Of a stretch of DNA of 64,000 nt, positions 43,192 through 52,788 are shown piece after piece. Position 1 is the first letter of the stretch, and each line of letters begins with the position of its first letter. The notes beneath the pieces are model-generated. The model saw only the letters and a program-made list of their open reading frames with translations, did no database searches and was not told the DNA's origin. Position numbers and translations under genes: made by a program. This DNA comes from Bifidobacterium saguini DSM 23967 (GTDB lineage: Bacteria > Actinomycetota > Actinomycetes > Actinomycetales > Bifidobacteriaceae), in contig NZ_JGZN01000017.1 in assembly GCF_000741715.1 (NCBI RefSeq), positions 1 through 64,000 of the forward strand, read 5' to 3'.

Positions 43192-43240
43192 GGCTCCCCT
43201 CTGTGAGGGGAGCTGTCAGCATAGCTGACTGAGGGGAGCC
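43192..43240. repeat. Switch-like GGCTCCCCTC element
   Basis: GGCTCCCCTC (43192-43201) can pair with GAGGGGAGC (43205-43213) or with GAGGGGAGCC (43231-43240); a GTCAGC/GCTGAC stem lies between. A degenerate start of another copy is at 43149-43168. It sits between convergent genes. Confidence 0.7.
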
Positions 43241-43259
43241 AACTGAAAAAGACGGGGAC

Positions 43260-43970
43260 TCAGATCATCCGCATGTGATACTTCTCGGCCAGCGCAGGAA
43301 TATCCGGCACGCCATATTTGGCCACCAATTCCAGCCAACGCTGCTTGTTCTCCTCGCCATAGCGGGCGGCTTTAGCGCTGTACGCATCCACTTGCAGGAA
43401 CTTCGGCGGGGTGGACTTGCTGTGGAACTTATCGGCGTACATCACGACTTCCTGTTCCAAGTTGACCGGCACATAATCATCTGGCGGCAGCGGCAGATTC
43501 TGCTTAATCACGGCCTCACGATTCAGCCCAACGCCGGTATGATTGCGCGCGAACTGGGCGATGGACTCATCCACGCCTTCGCTCAACAGGTATTCGTATC
43601 CCTTGAGCCCGTGCAGGATGTACTTCTTGCCGCTGAATTTCAACGGCTCGCCATCGGTGCCGTCATGCTTGAACACCTTATAAGTGCCAATGTCATGCAG
43701 CAAGCCGCCGATAAGCACCAGATGCTCGTCCAGCAGGCGCGGCGGCACTTGACCACCGGTTACGCCATCGGGGGAGGGGACTAAAGATTCACCGCCAGCC
43801 GGCAGCGTGCAGCGGCGCGTGAACAAAGCGTTCTGTCTGCGCACAATCTGGCAACCGATGGTTGCCACAATCACGCAATGCGTATGTACAAGGTCGTACG
43901 CCTCCTGAGAAGGGGCGATTTTCTTATGCAGCTCGTCAATCTGCTCCAGCGTAGGAATATATCCGCTCAT
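43260..43970 (-). CDS. HD-domain phosphohydrolase
   Basis: 236 residues. The HD fold is shown by HTHC, LIGGLLHDIGTYKVF (HD pair), HGLKGYEYL and ARNHTGVG. There is an extra loop of about 30 residues (ALFTRRCTLPAGGESLVPSP onward) before the HD pair. Likely a metal-dependent phosphohydrolase of nucleotides; the substrate is unknown. Confidence 0.85.
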   Translation of the reverse strand: MSGYIPTLEQIDELHKKIAPSQEAYDLVHTHCVIVATIGCQIVRRQNALFTRRCTLPAGGESLVPSPDGVTGGQVPPRLLDEHLVLIGGLLHDIGTYKVFKHDGTDGEPLKFSGKKYILHGLKGYEYLLSEGVDESIAQFARNHTGVGLNREAVIKQNLPLPPDDYVPVNLEQEVVMYADKFHSKSTPPKFLQVDAYSAKAARYGEENKQRWLELVAKYGVPDIPALAEKYHMRMI

Positions 43971-44076
43971 AGTGCGCAGCTCCAGTCATCGTAGACGCAT
44001 CCACACTAAGAATATCGCGGATAGCAGTGGAGGGCGGTAGTTTGCCGCCCTCCACTGGAATGATTACATGTGCCAA

Positions 44077-45285
44077 TCAGATTTCAAACAAAGTGTCTGC
44101 TGCCTCGGCGATTTCGCGCGAAGCAGTCAGCACGATGACGCAATGCTTCGGATCGCCGCTGTGTGCCAGCTTGGCCAATGCGGCGAACACGGTAACCGTG
44201 TCATCATCGTTCAGGCCGCGGGTTGGCTCGTCGAGAATCAGCACCTCGGCCTCGGTGCTGATGGCGCGGGCGATGGCCACCAAACGCTGCTGCACTTCCG
44301 GCAGCTTGCCCACTGCCACGCCGGTCGTGGCCTCAGAGAAGCCGACCTTGGCGAGCAGTTCGCGAGCAATGACCGGCTTCGGCTTCAGGAAGTTGCGGTT
44401 GGAAGCCTCCATTGCATACAGCACGTTGTGCTCCGCGTCCAAGTACGGCTGCAAGGCGTGCAGCTGCGGCACAATACCCAAACGATGTCCGCGCAATTCC
44501 ACTGGCTCGAGCTCGGCGATATTAGCACTCTTGTTCATCACTGCGCCGGAAGTTGGCTGCACGAGCCCGGTCATCACGCCCATCAGCGCGCGACGCTTAA
44601 CATCCGCGGTCAGTTCGGAATCCGCATCATCGCTGATCAGTACGGCATACGAATGACCGGCATAGCATGCGAATTCCACACCGTCGAGCACATTGACCTT
44701 GCCCTTGGCCCCTGCCAGGGTGACCTTGTTCAATGCAAAGGTCGGATAGGTCTTGAGCAGCACGTCATCCGCGCCGCCGCCAACCAGCACGCGATCGATG
44801 CGTGAGGCCAAAGTCATGGCCGGTTCCGCCTTGCGGGACTTATCCTCGTGAGCGGACAAATCATCCTTGGGCTCAGACTTCGCCAAGTTAAGCGTCTCGT
44901 TTACGCGCTCGGCATTGCGAGCGGTGGCTGCAGCGGAAGTATCAGCGGAGGCAAGCGCATCGGCTTCGGCTTCGCTGGGCTCGGATTCTGCTTCGGCATC
45001 AGCGGCGGTCTCGCTGGAGTCTTGCTCGTCCGAACCAGTATCGGTCTCGTCTTCGGGCGCATCCGCTGCAACGGATGCCTCTGCAGCTGCCAGACTGCTG
45101 TAAATACTGTCTGCTGCACCCGCAGCTTCAGTATCCTCAGTAGCATCTGCTTCGTCGTCATCATCAAACATGACGCTGAACTGGATTGAATCGGCTGGGG
45201 CGGGCTCTTCAGCTTTGCCCTTAGCGTCCAGCTCCTCGGACTTTGCGTCCAGGTTCTCTTGATCCTTGATGTTCTTCTCGCTCAT
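44077..45285 (-). CDS. ABC ATPase-like protein lacking the P-loop
   Basis: 402 residues. Residues 1-160 are acidic, Ala/Glu/Asp/Ser-rich and probably disordered. The ATPase-like domain follows, but where Walker A should be (216-231) it reads VLISDDADSELTADVK, with no GxxGxGK. The signature is GKLPEVQQR (327-335) instead of LSGGQ, and the H-loop His is missing (TASREIAEAAD). Walker B ILDEPTRGLND (350-360) and the Q-loop residue are kept. It overlaps the FtsX-like permease gene by 4 bp. It probably binds or regulates the permease rather than hydrolysing ATP. Confidence 0.8.
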   Translation of the reverse strand: MSEKNIKDQENLDAKSEELDAKGKAEEPAPADSIQFSVMFDDDDEADATEDTEAAGAADSIYSSLAAAEASVAADAPEDETDTGSDEQDSSETAADAEAESEPSEAEADALASADTSAAATARNAERVNETLNLAKSEPKDDLSAHEDKSRKAEPAMTLASRIDRVLVGGGADDVLLKTYPTFALNKVTLAGAKGKVNVLDGVEFACYAGHSYAVLISDDADSELTADVKRRALMGVMTGLVQPTSGAVMNKSANIAELEPVELRGHRLGIVPQLHALQPYLDAEHNVLYAMEASNRNFLKPKPVIARELLAKVGFSEATTGVAVGKLPEVQQRLVAIARAISTEAEVLILDEPTRGLNDDDTVTVFAALAKLAHSGDPKHCVIVLTASREIAEAADTLFEI

Positions 45286-46694
45286 GCCTGTGCCTCCGCC
45301 TCATCGTGGTTGGATTCGGATTCAATCGTTTCGGTTTCGCTCACCGAACCCCAGTCGCCGTCAGCGGCGAAGAGCTTGTTGGAGCGGAAGAATGCCAGTC
45401 GCAGAGCAGCCAGAATAGCGAGCACCAGAATGGTTCCGAGGCCGCCCCAAACCATCTGCCAGATCAGCGAGGAGGAGGCGGTGACTTCGTGGCCGGAGGC
45501 GATGGCGGATGCCAACGGCTTGGTGCCGAATACGCCGGCCACCAGGCCAATCACATAGAACGGCAGTGTAACGAAGAACACTTCCAGCATGAACTGCCAG
45601 CCCAAGCGGCCGCGCGAGACGCCAGAGACCAGAGCCATGCCGATTTCATCGTCACGCTTCGGGCCCCACACGCCAACGAGCACCAAGGCGAGCAGTAGAA
45701 TGCCGCCCACAGTAAGCAGCACCACTGTGCCGGTCTTGACGTTGCCGGCCACCGCATCAAGCGGTTCCAGCGACTTGGTGTAGGCCTCGAGCGAAGGGGA
45801 GGAGACGGTGTAGCCGGAAGCCGGTAGCTTGGACTTCTTGAACGTCTTGACGAGTTTCTTGTAGCCGGCAACGTCCGTGGCGTTGAACACCACGTTCAGA
45901 TCAGGAACCTTCCAGCCGCTCACTGAAGAGTCGCTGGTTTGCGGATCCAGACCGGCCTTGGCGAAGGTCTGGTAATTGGTGAAGATGGCGTTCTCACGGT
46001 TGCGGGCGGTGACCACAGGGTTATCTGCATCGGCGGATGCCGTGTACTCGTAGATGCCGCGCACGGTGAGTTCGTAAGTCGTGGAAGCATCGGAAGCGGT
46101 GGCGACCTTGAACTTGTCGCCAACCTTCAAATTGTTGGCCTTGGCGAATGCGGAGGAGACCAGTGCGCCTGTAGTGTTCGGGTTGGAGGACTGGTTATTG
46201 TAGCTCAGGTTCTTGCCGCTCACGATTTTGAACGTGCCAAGGTCATTGGCTGCGGCGGCGTCCTTGGTCCAGAACGCGCGCCAGATGAGTTGGCCGCCGG
46301 TCTTGTCGTCGGAGGCGGAGCTGAGCTTATCGCCGCTCAGGGCCTTGAGATCGCCGGAAACGCGTGCCGGCACAGTTTCGGTCACGGTGAAGTCCAGCGT
46401 TACGCCAGCCTGCTGAATGATGGTGGCGTACTCGGTGTAGTCCGTCCACGTCATGTACTGCTTGGTGGTTGCCGAGTCCGTAACGGAGGCCTTCTTCCAG
46501 GCGGCCGCACTCGGGCGAATGGCCAGCGTGGCTTTTTGCACGTCATAATCGTCAGTGTGTGCAGTGTGGTTTTCTTGCACGATGGCCAGTCCGGCAACCG
46601 TGCCGAACGTGACTACCAGCGCGATAAGCGCAGTGAGGGCCGCGCGTCCCTTGGAACGCATCAAAGCCCGCCAGGCGTTGCTGAGGACGAACAT
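45282..46694 (-). CDS. FtsX-like ABC permease
   Basis: 470 residues. One N-terminal helix (about 19-39), a large extracellular domain (about 40-320) and three C-terminal helices (near 325-345, 370-390 and 420-440), as in MacB/FtsX-type permeases. The C-terminus is acidic and Ser/Glu-rich. Its stop overlaps the start of the ATPase-like gene (ATGA). Substrate or role (export, lipoprotein handling, hydrolase control) is unknown. Confidence 0.85.
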   Translation of the reverse strand: MFVLSNAWRALMRSKGRAALTALIALVVTFGTVAGLAIVQENHTAHTDDYDVQKATLAIRPSAAAWKKASVTDSATTKQYMTWTDYTEYATIIQQAGVTLDFTVTETVPARVSGDLKALSGDKLSSASDDKTGGQLIWRAFWTKDAAAANDLGTFKIVSGKNLSYNNQSSNPNTTGALVSSAFAKANNLKVGDKFKVATASDASTTYELTVRGIYEYTASADADNPVVTARNRENAIFTNYQTFAKAGLDPQTSDSSVSGWKVPDLNVVFNATDVAGYKKLVKTFKKSKLPASGYTVSSPSLEAYTKSLEPLDAVAGNVKTGTVVLLTVGGILLLALVLVGVWGPKRDDEIGMALVSGVSRGRLGWQFMLEVFFVTLPFYVIGLVAGVFGTKPLASAIASGHEVTASSSLIWQMVWGGLGTILVLAILAALRLAFFRSNKLFAADGDWGSVSETETIESESNHDEAEAQA

Positions 46695-47083
46695 ATGTGT
46701 ACCTCTCCCGTTCTCCTAAGCCGAAACTAATCAATACGGCTCCACTATTATTGCGCTTCGTGACCGTTGTCTTGCGCATTACTGTTATACCTCTCAATGA
46801 AGTCTGAGAATATTCTGGGAATTGAGTGACGCCTGTGCGGAAAATGTCAATATTGTGTGGGCAATAACGCCGAATGTAACGCAGATGATTCATTTTTGAG
46901 TATTTCAGGCGGTCAATACCCCCTACAAATACGAAGATTCAGCTGTAATTTGGCGGATTTCCAACGGTTTCAGCCCATTCTGGTACACTGACCAACGACG
47001 TATGAGCAAGCACCTGAAGCATTTGCGGGTGTCATGGTTAAAGAACAGTGAACTCCCGCCCATAAATCAGGAAGGCAGTGGTT
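46695..47083. other. Divergent gap before the LCP gene
   Basis: 389 bp with no gene. A possible extended -10, TGGTACACT (46981-46989), lies about 95 bp before the LCP start. Nothing else was recognised. Confidence 0.45.
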
Positions 47084-48574
47084 ATGGCAAAACGTAGTGC
47101 GCACAGAAATCGGCCAGCTCCGAATTTCGGTTGGCAGAAGGTGCAGGGTCCGCACCATACTGCGGCGTACCGCGTAAGTCATAAGGTCGCTAAAGGAGTG
47201 TCTCTGGGTGTGCTCGCGGTGCTGGCTTTCGTCGGCACGTTTGCCGGGGTAACTTGGGCGGATATTGCCAAGACTGTCGATCAGCAGGGCATCGATGTTA
47301 TTGTGCAAAAATCCAATGGTAAAAAGGTTGATATTCTGCCGGTCGACCCGTATGCCAATACGCCGATTAACATTTTGCTCATTGGTCAGGATACGCGCGA
47401 TGGTGAAGGCAATGCTGCAGTGGGTGGCGATGACGCCGGTGTTTCTGGCCTCCATAATGCAGATACCACAATGATTCTGCAGATTTCTGCAGACCGTAAG
47501 TTCGTTAATCTTGTTTCCATTCCTCGTGATTTGATGGTTTCCACTCCAGGCTGTGAAACTTCAAACGGCACCATGTACGCCCAGTCTTCGGTGATGTTCA
47601 ACTCCATCTTCCCCAATGCGTATTCTCAGGGTGGCGATATTGCTTCTGCTGCGAGCTGCACGATGAACGAAGTCAATTACCTCAGCGGCATGGAAATTCA
47701 GCAGTTCATGGTGGTGGACTTCAGCGGTCTTTCCAAGATGATTGATGCCATTGGTGGCGTTGACATCTGCATTCCTACGTATACCCGTGATGGCTACACC
47801 GGTATTGAATTGGGCCAAGGCATGCAGCATCTCGATGGCAATACTGCTACCCAGTTTGCGCGTATGCGTCACGGTGCTGGTACCGATGGTTCGGATACTA
47901 TGCGTACCACACGCCAGCAGTATCTCATCAAGCGTTTGATAAAGACTGTGCTGGAAAAGAATATGCTGACTCATTCGGCACAGCTTTATCAGCTGGCGAA
48001 GGCTGGTTTGGAATCCGTACAGATGAGTCAGGGCTTGGCTGATGCTACAGTGCTTGCTGGTCTTGCCGCCAGTATGAAGGACTTTAATATGAATCGTTTG
48101 TATTCGCAGACGATTCCGGTTACCGCATGGGCTCAGGACGCGAACCGCAGCCAGCTGGCCGCTGGTGCGGATGATGTATGGGAGAAGCTGCGCAACGCTC
48201 AGCCGCTTGTGGATGATGCCAACACTGGCTCATCCTCTAATGATTCCTCCAGCTCGAGCGACTCGAGCTCTGATTCCTCCAGCTCCTCTGACGAGTCCAA
48301 GTCGAGCGACTCTAGCTCGGATTCCTCTTCGAATTCCGGCACTGATTCTTCCACCTCGACCGACTCGAACACCGGCTCCTCCGATTCTTCAGATGGTTCG
48401 ACTTATGATGCCGCCACCAACACCTATAAGCAGGCTGACGGCACCATCATCGATGCGGAAACTGGTGGCATCATTGATCCTGAAACCGGTGCCATCCGCA
48501 GTCAGGTTACGGGCCAGTACATTGGTCTGGCCAGCCGCTATATCGAAGTCACCTACTGCGGTGTGAAGTACTGA
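47084..48574 (+). CDS. LCP (LytR-CpsA-Psr) cell-wall ligase
   Basis: 496 residues from ATG 47084, with GGAAGG upstream. A single N-terminal membrane helix (about 40-65) is followed by the LCP domain: LLIGQDTRDG, HNADTTMILQI, FVNLVSIPRDLMVST and a GGVDICIPT segment. LCP enzymes attach wall polymers to peptidoglycan. Residues about 380-440 are a Ser/Asp repeat stretch, like wall-spanning SD repeats. The C-terminal end repeats IIDAETGG and IIDPETGA. Confidence 0.92.
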   Translation: MAKRSAHRNRPAPNFGWQKVQGPHHTAAYRVSHKVAKGVSLGVLAVLAFVGTFAGVTWADIAKTVDQQGIDVIVQKSNGKKVDILPVDPYANTPINILLIGQDTRDGEGNAAVGGDDAGVSGLHNADTTMILQISADRKFVNLVSIPRDLMVSTPGCETSNGTMYAQSSVMFNSIFPNAYSQGGDIASAASCTMNEVNYLSGMEIQQFMVVDFSGLSKMIDAIGGVDICIPTYTRDGYTGIELGQGMQHLDGNTATQFARMRHGAGTDGSDTMRTTRQQYLIKRLIKTVLEKNMLTHSAQLYQLAKAGLESVQMSQGLADATVLAGLAASMKDFNMNRLYSQTIPVTAWAQDANRSQLAAGADDVWEKLRNAQPLVDDANTGSSSNDSSSSSDSSSDSSSSSDESKSSDSSSDSSSNSGTDSSTSTDSNTGSSDSSDGSTYDAATNTYKQADGTIIDAETGGIIDPETGAIRSQVTGQYIGLASRYIEVTYCGVKY

Positions 48575-48584
48575 CATGGTAGAT

Positions 48585-48647
48585 GCCTCAATTGGCTTTT
48601 GCACGGTATGCCAAAGCGTACGCGTGAAAAGGTCGGTTGAGGCGTTT
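48585..48647 (+). terminator. Branched terminator-like structure
   Basis: GCCTCAA (48585-48591) pairs with TTGAGGC (48637-48643), enclosing a smaller TGGC/GCCA stem; GTTTCTTAT follows. It lies between the LCP gene and the next gene. Confidence 0.45.
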
Positions 48648-48707
48648 CTTATAGCACTGAGTTTGATACTTTTGATGCTTATTTGATATTGGCCTGAAAG
48701 AACGTAT

Positions 48708-50642
48708 ATGAGTAACATTGCCTCCCGCGCAAATATCATTCGTCGTGCCCCTGCTGCAGCCGTGCTCATCGGTACCGCCGTGGCATGCGGCATTGTGATT
48801 GCCTGGTTTCCGGATGCGATCTGGGATAAGCCGATTCAAGGTATTGATGCGCCTGCGCATTACTATTTCACCCGTGAAATTATGAATGATGGTCTCTCGG
48901 TGGCAACATCGTTGCTGCCGAATGGAGGCTTCTACCCGCCACTGTTCCATACGCTGGCCGCATTTGTGGCTACTGTTGGCGGTGCGCTTGGCATTCCGAT
49001 GTTTACTGGTTCAGCTGCTGTAGTTGCCGCAGTGAACTGTGTGTGGATTTTGGGTGGCGGCATTCTTTGGCCGTTGGGCATGGCATTGTTCTGCGGCTAC
49101 TTCTTCCGCAATGCTTCGATAGCGACTCGGTCGGTACTGTATTTCGGCATTCCGATTCTTGCCGTGAGCTCCGGCGCAAACCCCTTCCAGATGCTGTATG
49201 CCGGCCCGCTGATTGCGTATGCGTTTGCCAGCAATCTGTTGCCGTACTTGCTGCTTGCCACACTGTATTTCCTTGATGCTTTCTCCACTGTGCTGGAACT
49301 CAAGATTGGCAAAACAGCAGACAAAACAAAGGGTGCGGCAAAGCGCCAAAACCCAGAGATGCATGTGGCTGTCCGTCAGCTCCTTATTGCCTTGGGCTTT
49401 ACCGCCGCTGCTTTTCTGCTGGTGATGGCAGCTCAGCCCAAGCTCGTATTCACGTATATCGTGATCATGCTGCCATATGCGGTGTTCCGCCTGCCGTGGA
49501 AACTCGTTGCAGCCATGTTTGGTTTGCTGGTGCTGGGTGCTATCGCGTTCTTTATTTTCGCAGTGAATATCTACCCTTCCGCCAAGTATTTCCATCCTGA
49601 AACCTGGTTCCATACGCATCGCCCGAGCATGGATTTGAAGACATCGCTCACCTATGCGTTCACCGATGGCATGGTATCCGGTGATATCAATCAAGGATTG
49701 ACGTCGTTTAATATTCCCACGGTGGCCGGTTGGGCAATGCTGGTACTGCTGGTGGTATCGATAGCGATGGCATTGGTTCATGTCAATAAGCAAAGCCTCG
49801 CGGTACTGCTGTCGTTCGCACTGGTGCTGTTCGTGTTCGAATGCAGTGCTACTTTTACCGGAGCGATTCCCAATATTGTGACCGCAGTGTGGTACCGCAA
49901 CGAAGTGCGCACGCTCACTATGCTGCCTTTTGTTATTCTTCCGGTGATCGCTCTTGCTGGTGCCCGGTTGGATGCTTGGCTACGCGATATGGCAGCGCGG
50001 CCAAGCATTGATCAATCCGTTAACGTCAATCAGACTTCGTTGCGCATGGTTGCGCGGATTGCGGCAGGGCTGTGTGCGGCCCTCATGGTGATGGTGATGA
50101 TTGGTGCGCAAACAGTGAACCCAGTCAAAACCGCAATGCGAGATTCCGTCAATAATGCCGCATCTTTGGATAAGGCGGATCCTACTGAGCAGCTCACGCA
50201 CGCCAAACTCGATATTCTGACCCGTATGGTGAAGCAGACCGGTACCAATGCGGTTATCATTTCCGATCCAATGAATGGTTCGATGTATGCCACCGCGCTG
50301 TTCAACGCCAACATGCTGTTCCCAGTGTACAACCCGCAGAACACTGGCAAGGGCGTGATTTTCAGTCAAGTCGAGCAGGCATTCGGCTCTGGCAATGGTG
50401 AGGAACTGCTGAACACAGCCTGCGGTATCAACCCGCAGCAGCCTACATATTTCCTGTCTATGGGTCCTCAGGCTCCGAGTCTGCAATTCTCGTTTGCCGC
50501 ACAGTATGACCCGTTCCACGATGCCCAGCGCATCGAACAATATGTGGCAGACGGTACGATGACCAAGGTGCAGGATTACAGTTCGTATGGCGACTATGCC
50601 AAAGATTGGGCTTTATACCAGCTGCAGTGCCCGGCTCGCTAA
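48708..50642 (+). CDS. Polytopic membrane protein (DUF6541-like)
   Basis: 644 residues with about twelve predicted helices. The GIDAPAHYYFTREIMNDG and GGFYPPLFHTLAAFVATVGG segments resemble actinobacterial DUF6541-type proteins, which have a GT-C glycosyltransferase-like fold. An acidic residue in the first loop and a large C-terminal extracytoplasmic part (about 480-644) fit transfer of a sugar or lipid-linked unit. Its neighbours are an LCP ligase and another such protein. Function is inferred only. Confidence 0.7.
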   Translation: MSNIASRANIIRRAPAAAVLIGTAVACGIVIAWFPDAIWDKPIQGIDAPAHYYFTREIMNDGLSVATSLLPNGGFYPPLFHTLAAFVATVGGALGIPMFTGSAAVVAAVNCVWILGGGILWPLGMALFCGYFFRNASIATRSVLYFGIPILAVSSGANPFQMLYAGPLIAYAFASNLLPYLLLATLYFLDAFSTVLELKIGKTADKTKGAAKRQNPEMHVAVRQLLIALGFTAAAFLLVMAAQPKLVFTYIVIMLPYAVFRLPWKLVAAMFGLLVLGAIAFFIFAVNIYPSAKYFHPETWFHTHRPSMDLKTSLTYAFTDGMVSGDINQGLTSFNIPTVAGWAMLVLLVVSIAMALVHVNKQSLAVLLSFALVLFVFECSATFTGAIPNIVTAVWYRNEVRTLTMLPFVILPVIALAGARLDAWLRDMAARPSIDQSVNVNQTSLRMVARIAAGLCAALMVMVMIGAQTVNPVKTAMRDSVNNAASLDKADPTEQLTHAKLDILTRMVKQTGTNAVIISDPMNGSMYATALFNANMLFPVYNPQNTGKGVIFSQVEQAFGSGNGEELLNTACGINPQQPTYFLSMGPQAPSLQFSFAAQYDPFHDAQRIEQYVADGTMTKVQDYSSYGDYAKDWALYQLQCPAR

Positions 50643-50673
50643 ATAGCGAAAGCTCAAGTGCTGAAAAGAGGCG

Positions 50674-51993
50674 ATGGCAATGGAATCCACGACCAGCAAG
50701 CAGTCCTGCATGCAGACCCGCAAGCAATGGTGGCAACGTAATTGGTTCATCATGCTGCCGTTGGCAGTATATCTGGCAACCTATGCGGTTGTATTCCCTG
50801 GCATTGATTCGGTGGATGCCAATTGGCAGCGCCAGATGTTCGCCGACTGGACGTTCAGCAAACAGCATTCAGTGCTGAGCACATTCGTATTCGGTATTAT
50901 CGGCGGCGATCAACTCTGGCTCTGCAATTTAACGCAATCGATTATTTTTGCCGCTTGCATTATTACTGCGCTGGCAGTGCTTGCGCCGCGAGTAAGTCGG
51001 CGTGCATTGTTGATTGCTTCATTGGCATGGTCGTTCTATCCGCTGTTCCCCGCGTATGCGGTCTCCTGCGTCAAGGATGTGTTGTGCGCGGGATTCACGC
51101 TGTTGTTGTGTGTGGAAGTGTTCGCCATCATCGACAGCGAAGGTGCGATGCTGCGCAATCCCTGGTTTTTGACAGGCCTGACACTCACGTTGTTCGTGAC
51201 CAATGAATACCGCAAGAATAATTTCCTGTTCATCGGCATGATTGTGCTGTTTCTGCTGATTCGATACCGCCGTGAATGGAAACGATTGGTGGCGGTCTTA
51301 GTGGCTTTTGCGGCATTGACCGGTACTTGGGGCGCCTATTGCGATTATGGGTTGAAAGCCGAGCCTGCGGCTACTACGGAAATGCTGGGCGTGCCATTAA
51401 TGCAGGTTTCCTATATCTACTATGAGGATTTGCATGGCAATCCGCAGCATCTACCCGCTCAGGCGGATGCGTACTTCCAAGCGGTGCGTCCGCAATCCCA
51501 ATGGGCGGCAAACTATGAGAAGCAGCAACTGGTGGTGATGGATAACAAGATTGCTGACCTGACCAGTGCGGATTTGGGCGAATTCCTCGGCAATTGGGCA
51601 AGCCTGTGCTTCGCGAATTTCGGTACATGCGTCAAGGCTTATGTGTTGTTTGAAGGCTCACTAGTCAATCCATTGCAGGTGACTGACGACCAGTACAGCA
51701 TTTTGGGTGGCGTATTGCACATGGATAAGGCCGCAGCTGGACAGTCTGCATTGGCATGGGTGCCGCGTGTGGTGTTCAATCTGGCGGTGATTGACTGGAT
51801 TCTTATTGCTCTCGCTGTGCTCGCTTACCGCCGTGGCATGCGCGAACTGCTGCCGCTGTTCTTGATTCCGCTGGGTATCGCGATTTCGCTAATGCTTGCC
51901 GCTCTTGCCGTGCAGCTGCGCCTTATGCTTGGCGCAATCATTCTGATTCCATTCCTTGCCGCGCTGATTCTAGGCCGTGAACGTCGGGCATAG
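50674..51993 (+). CDS. Polytopic membrane protein (DUF6020-like)
   Basis: 439 residues with about ten helices. GIDSVDANWQRQMFADWTFS followed by KQHSVLSTF is typical of DUF6020, a GT-C-like membrane family of bifidobacteria and other Gram-positives. It starts 31 bp after the preceding gene, so the two are co-transcribed. It may belong to wall-polymer glycosylation. Activity is unproven. Confidence 0.7.
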   Translation: MAMESTTSKQSCMQTRKQWWQRNWFIMLPLAVYLATYAVVFPGIDSVDANWQRQMFADWTFSKQHSVLSTFVFGIIGGDQLWLCNLTQSIIFAACIITALAVLAPRVSRRALLIASLAWSFYPLFPAYAVSCVKDVLCAGFTLLLCVEVFAIIDSEGAMLRNPWFLTGLTLTLFVTNEYRKNNFLFIGMIVLFLLIRYRREWKRLVAVLVAFAALTGTWGAYCDYGLKAEPAATTEMLGVPLMQVSYIYYEDLHGNPQHLPAQADAYFQAVRPQSQWAANYEKQQLVVMDNKIADLTSADLGEFLGNWASLCFANFGTCVKAYVLFEGSLVNPLQVTDDQYSILGGVLHMDKAAAGQSALAWVPRVVFNLAVIDWILIALAVLAYRRGMRELLPLFLIPLGIAISLMLAALAVQLRLMLGAIILIPFLAALILGRERRA

Positions 51994-52019
51994 GCTTGCT
52001 TTTCCATTCCAGTGTGGAA

Positions 52020-52784
52020 TTATTCCAGTATGACGACAACGATTCCGACGACAAAGGCATTTGCAAAAATCGGATGATAAGCTGTTCGGCTTCTTGGAGA
52101 TGGTACGCTGCGGCAGGCGTGTTCCTTGCGGTTGTTTTGAATTGTGCTTCTGTCCATATAAGTAATAGCAATAGTGACTAAATCTACAAGGTCTTTGATT
52201 CGAGTGGATTCCCTGCCGTGAATGAGTTCGACGACTGCGCAGACCTTGTCTGCAATTTGGTTGGCTATAGGGTATAGACGATAAGGATACGTCTCCAGTT
52301 TTTCCAGTGTCGGTCGATTGCGCGGGTCTATAACTTCAATATCGGTCAATGACCTTGATGGGTAACCAGGTCGACATGAATGGAACCGAGGCTTTTTGTG
52401 CCTATGAATGCGTTGAAAGATACGCGGTAACCATCTAGATATGGTTGGTTGTCGCCTTGGGCGATTGGTTTGACGGAGTTAAGTGTGAACTTAAAGAAGT
52501 CATGCAAATTGAAGTGATTGTTCGAGATTATATCCATTGCGAAATAAATCAGCATCAAGGGTGCGTCTTGTTGTGGGGATGCGAGCGAGCATGGCACTAC
52601 CGCCTTTGAGCACCCATTCGCTGTGTTCGCCTTCGCTAAAGATGCGACAGAGAAATCAATCGTAGTATGTCTGGCGAATAATGTCGTTGATGCTTCTACT
52701 GGGGCTGATTTGATGCTCTCGTTTGGCAGCTGATTTTATGGCTTGGTCGACTGCCAAGCTGTTTGGATAGGTATCGCTTGTCAT
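52020..52784 (-). pseudogene. AbiEii-type toxin, decayed
   Basis: The reverse strand from ATG 52784 encodes an AbiEii/AbiGii nucleotidyltransferase in pieces: an N-terminal part that hits a TGA at about codon 43, then FLCRIFSEGEHSEWVLKGGS and ARIPTTRRTLDADLF (the GS...DxD nucleotidyltransferase core), a frameshift near 52500, then a middle part ending near 52346, another shift, then YPIANQIADKVCAVVELIHG and RESTRIKDLVDLVTI. At least three lesions inactivate it. It follows 4 bp after the intact AbiEi gene. Confidence 0.85.
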
Positions 52785-52788
52785 GGTA

